This document shows positions 42,149 to 49,500 of a DNA stretch of 64,000 bases, one piece after another; the stretch's first letter is position 1; each line of letters opens with the position of its first letter. The stretch is taken from the NCBI RefSeq assembly GCF_018966525.1, contig NZ_CP076607.1:2666001-2730000 (forward strand), given 5' to 3'. The notes under the pieces are model-generated. The model worked only from the letters and a program-made list of their open reading frames with translations. It ran no database searches and was not told the origin of the DNA. The stretch comes from Paenibacillus sophorae (GTDB lineage Bacteria; Bacillota; Bacilli; Paenibacillales; Paenibacillaceae). Made by a program: the position numbers and the translations under genes.

Positions 42149-45100
42149 ATGCGTAAACAGTGGCCGACTGTGTTATTAACCGTAATACTTCTTCTTGTTA
42201 TTCCCGTATTCTGGATATTTAACTATATGCACACAGCCTCTCAGCATTCTTCGTCGCAAGGAGGGGTGCTGGATTTGCGGAAATGGGATTTTCAGGCGAA
42301 TGGGGCTGTTCCGCTTAAAGGTGAATGGGAATTTTACCGCGATCAACTGCTGACCCCGGAAAGCTTTCAAACGGCTCATTCGTCTCCTGGCAAGACACCG
42401 GAGCTTACGGGTCTCGTTCATGTACCAGGCATCTGGAATAGCTATATGGGCAGCGCCGGCAGCCCGAAGGCTACTGGTTACGCGACGTATCGCCTGCGAG
42501 TTCTTGTGCCGGAGCACGAAAATAAGATTTACGGCATCAAAACGGATAATATTCGGTCTGCGAACCGGATATTTATTAACGGGACCGAGGTCGGAGCGAG
42601 CGGTGACCCTGCTATATCGAGCAAGGAAGGTGTGCAGCGCAATATACCCTATGCCGGGTTTGCTTCTATAAATGGAGGCGAAATTGAAATCCTTGTGCAA
42701 ATTGCCAACTACAGCTATTCATCGGGAGGGATGGTATACCCTATCTCGCTTGGTGACTACAAAACGATAATGAATATTGAAAAAACCGAATTTTTTGGCG
42801 ACTCGCTGATCGCATTCGGCTTCCTGGCCTCAACCATTTACTTTCTGCTGCTGTATCGATTGCGAAGACAGGAGACTTCCCTTTTGTATTTGGGAGGGAT
42901 TTCATTATTCGCCTGTATTTATGTGCTGACTCATGGCGAGAAGGTCATAGGAGACCTATTTCCCGCTCTTCCTTATGATGCGGTATTAAGACTACAGATG
43001 ATAGCTTCTGTGGGAGTGTACTTTTGCGTCGTTCATTATGTTGCGGTATACTCCCCGACAGCCGTTCACAGACCTGTGATGCTGCTGTGCAGGTGGATAA
43101 CCGGGATCGACATGATTGTGGCGTTATGTGTTCCTACTCTCCTGTTCTCCAAGTGGGATGGGGTCTGGCTCGTATGGTCTATGTTCATTTTGGGATATAT
43201 CATCTATATGATGATAAAAAACTTGCGTTTGCGCACCGCTGACAGGTACTTCATGCTTGTAAATATTTTAAGCCTGCTTATCGTCATTATTGTCAGTCTG
43301 CTGAATGTATATGGCAAGCTGGAGAGTCAGCTGCTGAGCTCTTACGGTATACTGCTCTTTCTTATCGCACAAGCGCTGCAGTCCGCCTTTAGATCCGCGA
43401 ATTCTTTCCATGAAGTAGAGCAGCTGTCGCAAAAGCTTCTGACGCTTGACGGGCTGAAGGACGAATTCATGGCCAGTACGTCTCATGAGCTGCGTACACC
43501 GCTCCACGGAATTGTAAATATGTCGTCTTCTCTGCTGGAAGGGGTGGCGGGTGAACTGAATCCGAAGCAGCAGCGCCATCTTTCCATGATTGCAGCGACA
43601 GGAAAACGGCTATCCTTACTCGTTAATGATATTCTGGACTGGGCCAGGCTGAAGAATGGCGACATTATCCTTGCGCAGCGTCCGGTAGATCTTCGGCCCG
43701 TCGTTTCGGCGGTTCTCGATATCCTTACCTTTACAACCGGCAGCGGCAAAAGATTGCAGTTTGTGCAGGAGTGGCCTGAAAAACTGCCGCTTCTGAATGC
43801 CGATGAAAATCGCTTCCAGCAAATTTTGTATAATTTATTGGGAAACGCCATTAAATTTACGGCTGAAGGAACTATTACGGTTTCTGCCGAAGATTGTGGC
43901 CGGGAAGTGAAGATTGCAGTAGCGGACACCGGAATAGGAATTGCTGCTGAACGACATGATACGATATTCCTGCCATTCGGGGAGATTGGAAAGCCGGTAG
44001 ACCCTGCCTTCCTTGGGATGGGGCTTGGATTAAGCATTACCAAGAAACTCGTAGAACTTGGAGGCGGCCGGATTTGGGTGGAATCCGAGCCGGATAAAGG
44101 ATCGGTATTTTACTTTACGGTTCCTGTGGCGGACATCACCCGTTCTCCCGATTCTAAGACCGGAATAACACAAGTCACCTTCATTGGCCGGGGGCCAACT
44201 GCCTTGACAGAAGTGGCTGCTGCATCGGATAACAAGCCTGTGGAGGGTACTTTGTTGATTGTGGACGATGACCCTGTAAATCTGCAAGTATTAACGGATA
44301 TCCTTTCCGTAGACAACTACCATGTTATTGCTGCCCATGAAGGGACTGCTGCACTCAAGCAATTGTCTTTAAACCGAAATATCGATCTGGTCATTACCGA
44401 TTGGATGATGCCGGGGATGTCGGGCCTGGAACTGTGCAGGGAGATTCGATTGAAATTTCCGCTTTCCAGGCTTCCGGTTCTGATGCTGACGGCGCGAAGC
44501 CGCGCGGATGATATTGAGCTTGCCTTTCAATCGGGAATTAATGATTATCTGAGCAAACCCGTTGAAGCAATAGAGCTAAGGGCGCGAGTACGCACCTTAA
44601 TTACGCTTCGCCGATCCGTCCAGAACGCAGTGCGCACAGAGATGGCATTTTTACAGGCGCAGATTAAACCGCATTTTTTGTATAATGCTCTAAACACGAT
44701 CATCTATATGTCCAAAGTTGAATCATCCAAGACAACCGAGCTGCTTCTGGATTTAAGCAAATATTTACGGGGAAGCTTCGACTTTCAGAACCGCGACAAG
44801 CTTATTCCGCTTCATAAAGAATTAGAGCTGGTCAAGGCCTTCTTATCTTTGGAAAGCGCGCGTTTCGAGGAACGCCTGAAGGTATCCTATGACATTCACG
44901 CATCGATGAACACCCTCCTTCCACCTCTTACCATTCAACCGATCGTAGAGAATGCGGTCAGGCATGGAATTATGAAAAAAGCGGCAGGCGGCACCATTCA
45001 ACTGACCATTCAGGAAACCGATCAGACGATCAAGGTGACGGTAAAGGATGATGGGATAGGGATGCCGAGGGAGCAGCTGGATATGATTTTGTTGGGGCAA

Positions 45101-45268
45101 TCAGGCTCGGGTGTAGGGCTAATGAATATTGACCGGAGACTTCTGTCGCTGTATGGGAGGGGCTTGCAAGTGGAGAGCCGGCCGCTTCAGGGAACTGAGG
45201 TTTACTTTGAGATACCTAAAGAAACTTCCGGCGGTTACCACCAAGGAGAGGAGGGAGCTTTATCCTAA
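42149..45268 (+). CDS. hybrid sensor kinase with two kinase modules (7TM - HisKA/HATPase - receiver - LytS-type kinase)
   Basis: 1039 residues from ATG 42149 (GGAGAG upstream). Order: N-terminal TM (about 9-27), an extracellular beta-rich domain (GEWEFYRDQLL, IWNSYMG, ANRIFINGTEVGASG), a 7TM region (about 215-425), HisKA with STSHELRTPLHGI (His446), HATPase_c (LGNAIKFT, GMGLGLSITKKL), a receiver with Asp751 in ITDWMMPGMSG, then a LytS-like His_kinase module with IKPHFLYNALN (His842) and a second HATPase_c (IVENAVRHGI). It overlaps the SARP regulator gene, its likely partner. Confidence 0.93.
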   Translation: MRKQWPTVLLTVILLLVIPVFWIFNYMHTASQHSSSQGGVLDLRKWDFQANGAVPLKGEWEFYRDQLLTPESFQTAHSSPGKTPELTGLVHVPGIWNSYMGSAGSPKATGYATYRLRVLVPEHENKIYGIKTDNIRSANRIFINGTEVGASGDPAISSKEGVQRNIPYAGFASINGGEIEILVQIANYSYSSGGMVYPISLGDYKTIMNIEKTEFFGDSLIAFGFLASTIYFLLLYRLRRQETSLLYLGGISLFACIYVLTHGEKVIGDLFPALPYDAVLRLQMIASVGVYFCVVHYVAVYSPTAVHRPVMLLCRWITGIDMIVALCVPTLLFSKWDGVWLVWSMFILGYIIYMMIKNLRLRTADRYFMLVNILSLLIVIIVSLLNVYGKLESQLLSSYGILLFLIAQALQSAFRSANSFHEVEQLSQKLLTLDGLKDEFMASTSHELRTPLHGIVNMSSSLLEGVAGELNPKQQRHLSMIAATGKRLSLLVNDILDWARLKNGDIILAQRPVDLRPVVSAVLDILTFTTGSGKRLQFVQEWPEKLPLLNADENRFQQILYNLLGNAIKFTAEGTITVSAEDCGREVKIAVADTGIGIAAERHDTIFLPFGEIGKPVDPAFLGMGLGLSITKKLVELGGGRIWVESEPDKGSVFYFTVPVADITRSPDSKTGITQVTFIGRGPTALTEVAAASDNKPVEGTLLIVDDDPVNLQVLTDILSVDNYHVIAAHEGTAALKQLSLNRNIDLVITDWMMPGMSGLELCREIRLKFPLSRLPVLMLTARSRADDIELAFQSGINDYLSKPVEAIELRARVRTLITLRRSVQNAVRTEMAFLQAQIKPHFLYNALNTIIYMSKVESSKTTELLLDLSKYLRGSFDFQNRDKLIPLHKELELVKAFLSLESARFEERLKVSYDIHASMNTLLPPLTIQPIVENAVRHGIMKKAAGGTIQLTIQETDQTIKVTVKDDGIGMPREQLDMILLGQSGSGVGLMNIDRRLLSLYGRGLQVESRPLQGTEVYFEIPKETSGGYHQGEEGALS

Positions 45269-46374
45269 CATGCATACTGATTGACGATGAAAAGCCTGCC
45301 CTGATGTATCTGGAAATGATGCTGCTCACCGATGGACGATTCCAAGTCGAAGGAAAATATACATCTGCCCGAGCAGGGCTCGAGCATCTGGCCAGATCCA
45401 AAGTGGATGTTGTTTTTCTCGATATGGACATGCCTGAGATGAACGGGCTGGAAGCGGGGGAACACATTCAGCAATTGAACAGTGACATTCGCATCGTCTA
45501 TGTAACAGCATATTCGGAGTATGCCATTGAAGCCTTCGAAATTCATGCGCTTGACTATGTATTAAAGCCGATTGACCCGGATCGTATTGCTAAGACGCTG
45601 AATTATATCGAACGGAGTATCCCGGTCAGCACAATGAAAACCTTCGGCAATTGGAGGGTGCGCTGCTTTGGCCATTTGTCTTTTGATGACGGTGCGGGTA
45701 ATGACAGGCAGTTAAAATGGAAAACGGCGAAAGCTCAAGAGTTGTTTGCTTATTTGCTTCATCATCGGGAGCGGTGGATTTCCAAGGAAATCCTGCTCGA
45801 AACACTTTGGCCCGATTATCCCAAGGATAAGGCAATGACCTATTTACATACCACCGTATCCCAGATTCGAAAGCTGGTCAAAGAGTGGCAGGGCCAAATA
45901 TCCGTAGAGTACGCTCTGGATAGCTACCGTCTTGTTATAGATGGAATCCTGTTCGATGTATCGGAGTTTGAGCGGGCAACTGATCGGGAGCCTGCCATTA
46001 CCGAACAGAACCGGCTCTTTTATGAAAATATCATTGTACTCTACCGCGGCGATTACCTGGAAGGATATGATTATCCTTGGGCGGAGACCCTTAGGAGCAA
46101 CTTGCTGGAACGTTATTTGAATACCGTGATGAGGATCGCAGCTTATGATATGGGACATGGTTTTGAACGAAAAGCGCTTGAGCGGCTCCATTTTGCTCAG
46201 CAAAAAGCCCCCTACTCGGAAGAGATATGCCGTCTCGTGCTTGCCAATTATGCTCTCCAGAGAGATTTTGCTTCACTGAGCCGTTACTACGAAGCCTTTG
46301 TGCAGCTCCTGCATACAGACCTTGGAATTGAGCCCAGTCAGGAAACGACAAGTATCTATAATCAGTACGTTTAA
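45262..46374 (+). CDS. response regulator with SARP/BTAD DNA-binding region
   Basis: 370 residues if started at ATC 45262. The receiver needs residues before the first ATG (45304): CILIDDEKPALM, with the acidic pair, lies upstream and contains no ATG, GTG or TTG; ATC 45262 is 7 nt after AGGAGG. Asp54 in FLDMDMPEMNG is the phospho-acceptor; KPID holds the conserved Lys. Residues about 125-215 are an OmpR-like winged helix (LKWKTAKAQELFAYLLHHRE), and 230-365 a BTAD helical repeat (YRGDYLEGYDYPWAE). Probable target: the S-layer gene downstream. Confidence 0.85.
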   Translation: MLTCILIDDEKPALMYLEMMLLTDGRFQVEGKYTSARAGLEHLARSKVDVVFLDMDMPEMNGLEAGEHIQQLNSDIRIVYVTAYSEYAIEAFEIHALDYVLKPIDPDRIAKTLNYIERSIPVSTMKTFGNWRVRCFGHLSFDDGAGNDRQLKWKTAKAQELFAYLLHHRERWISKEILLETLWPDYPKDKAMTYLHTTVSQIRKLVKEWQGQISVEYALDSYRLVIDGILFDVSEFERATDREPAITEQNRLFYENIIVLYRGDYLEGYDYPWAETLRSNLLERYLNTVMRIAAYDMGHGFERKALERLHFAQQKAPYSEEICRLVLANYALQRDFASLSRYYEAFVQLLHTDLGIEPSQETTSIYNQYV

Positions 46375-46378
46375 TGAT

Positions 46379-46416
46379 AAGCCCTTTGGCCCTTCTTTAT
46401 GAGGTCCTGGGGCTTT
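46379..46416 (+). terminator. weak terminator-like hairpin
   Basis: AAGCCC pairs with GGGCTT around an imperfect inner stem, followed by TATTCGTTTT. The T tract is broken, so readthrough into the surface protein gene is possible. Confidence 0.45.
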
Positions 46417-46421
46417 ATTCG

Positions 46422-46454
46422 TTTTAGAATCGGTTTAGAGGCCTTTGCTATAAT
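46422..46454 (+). promoter_or_regulatory. possible SARP-dependent promoter of the surface protein gene
   Basis: TTTTAGA (46422-46428) and GTTTAGA (46433-46439) form a direct repeat with an 11-bp period; 9 nt further is TATAAT (46449-46454). There is no good -35. SARP regulators are known to bind direct repeats of 11-bp period close to the -10. Confidence 0.45.
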
Positions 46455-46572
46455 CGGTTTTGTGAAAAATGTAGAAACAAGTAGAAATATAAATAGGACG
46501 AAAGGAGATTGACAAAATAGAAGGCGGGAATATGTGCGAAGATTCAATACCAAATATGACAGGTGGTTTGGG

Positions 46573-49500
46573 ATGAAAATGAACAGATTCAGAAAAAGCT
46601 TTTCTTTATTCGGGGCATTATTATTGCTTGTTAGTTCTTGGCTCCCGCTGAACAGCAAAGTTTATGCCGCAGATCCGGTTAATGATTTCACGCCAGGGAC
46701 AAGTGCCCAGCAATTGGTTAACCATCTCATTCAAGGATCTCCAATCAGTGTGGTGCCGGACTCGGAAACGCTAAAGGGATTGTTAAAAGACACTTCAACG
46801 TATTCCAAGCTGGATGCGGGAACTTTACCGGACAGCACTCGTCTGACGCTTAATCAAGGTATCTTTATTAATTCTACTGGCGGATCAGGAGCCGCTTATG
46901 ACGATCAACAGCTCCAGGATGTGCTGACAGGAGCAAATAATTTTAGTCAAGTTACCAACGCAACGGCACTTCAGTTTCAATTCACCGTACCTGAGGGGAA
47001 GACATCGATTGCGGTAGATTTTATTTTTGCGAGTCAGGAAGGTTACACTTCTGATTATGATGTCGCGGCTGTCTTCGTTGATGATGTTAACTATGCGTTT
47101 ATGCCAAACGGTTCGATCTTGCGTGTCAATCAAGGGGCAAATCTCAATAACTATAGTTCTCCCATTTTATCGGGTTGGAATTCATGGTCGCCTCCCCAAA
47201 CACTGGTAGGTCTGCTTGATCCCAATCGTGCGGTACATACTCTTCGGATCGCTGTTGCCAATACGGACGATGATAGTGTCCCATCGGGTATTTTTATTTC
47301 GAATATTTCCTCGGGCAATTCAACCACAGGAGGGGTTACTACTGAAGCTTTGGCACCAATTGCGAACCCTCCTGGTGGGGAGGTCGCAGCAGGCACAACA
47401 GTAGCGCTGTCCACAAGCACTGGCGGAGCGGCGATTTACTACACAACGGACGGCAGCAGCCCCACAAGCAGCAGTCAGTTGTATAGTGCGCCGATTCCTG
47501 TAAGCACTGCGATGACGATCAAGGCGATTGCGGTGAAAGCAGGGCTGAGTGATAGTGCTGTGATGAGCGAAAGTTATACGATTACACCGCAGAACAGCGT
47601 GATTTCGCCGACGAGTGCAAGCTTTGATAAGTACGCGGCATCGGCGGGGTATGCGGATGTGACAACAACACTGACGCTGAACGGCAATACGCTGAGCGGC
47701 ATCCAGAACGGCAGCACGGCGCTGGTCGCGAACACGGACTACACGGTAAGCGGCAGCACGGTGACGATCAAGAAGGAATACTTGGCGGCGCAGCCGGAAG
47801 GTACGACGAGCTTGACGTTCACGTTCAGTGCGGGAGCGCCGCAGACGCTGGCGATTGCGGTGAGCGACACGACGCCGCAGAACAGCCTGATCACGCCGAC
47901 GAGCGCGAGCTTCGATAAGTACGAGACATCAGCCGGGTATGCGGATGTGGAAACCACGCTGACGCTGAACGGCAATACGCTGAGCGGCATCCAGAACGGC
48001 AGCACGGCGCTGGTCGCGAACACGGACTACACGGTAAGCGGCAGCACGGTGACGATCAAGAAGGAATACTTGGCGGCGCAGCCGGAAGGTACGACGAGCC
48101 TGACGTTCGCCTTCAGCGCGGGAGCGCCGCAGACGCTTGCGATTACAGTGAGCGACACGACGCCGCAGAACAGCCTGATCACGCCGACGAGCGCGAGCTT
48201 CGACAAGTACGCGGCATCGGCAGGTTATGCAGATGTGACGACTACGCTGACACTGAAGGGCAATACACTGAGCAGTATTGATAATGGCAGCACACCGCCG
48301 GTCGCGAACACGGACTACACGGTAAGCGGCAGCACAGTGACGATTAAGAAAGAGTACTTGGCGACGCAACCGGAAGGCACAACGAGCTTGACGTTCGCCT
48401 TCAGTGCGGGAGCGCCGCAGACGCTTGCGATTACAGTGAGCGACACGACGCCGCAGAACAGCGTGATATCGCCGACGAGCGCGAGCTTTGACAAATACGC
48501 GGCATCGGCAGGGTATGCGGATGTGACAACAACACTGACATTGAAGGGCAATACTCTGAGCGGCATCCAGAACGGCAGCACCGCGCTGATCGCGAACACG
48601 GACTACACGGTAAGCGGCAGCACGGTGAAGATCAAGAAAGAGTACTTGGCGACGCAACCGGAAGGCACAACGAGCTTGACGTTCGCCTTCAGTGCGGGAG
48701 CGCCGCAGACGCTTGCGATTACAGTGAGCGACACGACGCCGCAGAACAGCGTGATATCGCCGACGAGCGCGAGCTTCGATAAGTACGCGGCATCGGCAGG
48801 CTATGCGGATGTGACGACCACGCTGTCGCTGAACGGCAATACGCTGAGTAGTATTGATAATGGCAGCACACCGCTGGTCGCGAACACGGACTACACGGTA
48901 AGCGGCAGCACAGTGACGATTAAGAAAGAGTATTTGGCGACGCAATCGGAAGGCACCACCAGCCTGAAATTTGTCTTCAGCGCAGGAGCGCCGCAGACGC
49001 TTGCGATTGCGGTAAGCGACACAACGCCGCAGAACAGCCTGATCACGCCGACGAGTGCGAGTTTCGACAAGTACGCGGCATCGGCAGGTTATGCAGATGT
49101 GACAACCACACTGACACTGAAGGGCAATACACTGAGCGGCATCCAGAACGGCAGCACCGCGCTGGTCGCGAACACGGACTACACGGTAAGCGGCAGCACA
49201 GTGACGATTAAGAAAGAGTATTTGGCGACGCAATCGGAAGGCACAACGAGCCTGACGTTCGCCTTCAGCGCGGGAGCGCCGCAGACGCTGGCGATTACAG
49301 TGAACGACACGACGCCGCAGAACAGCGTGATATCGCCGACGAGCGCGAGCTTCGATAAGTACGCGGCATCGGCAGGCTATGCGGATGTGACGACCACGCT
49401 GTCGCTGAACGGCAATACGCTGAGTAGTATTGATAATGGCAGCACACCGCCGGTCGCGAACACGGACTACACGGTAAGCGGCAGCACAGTGACGATTAAG

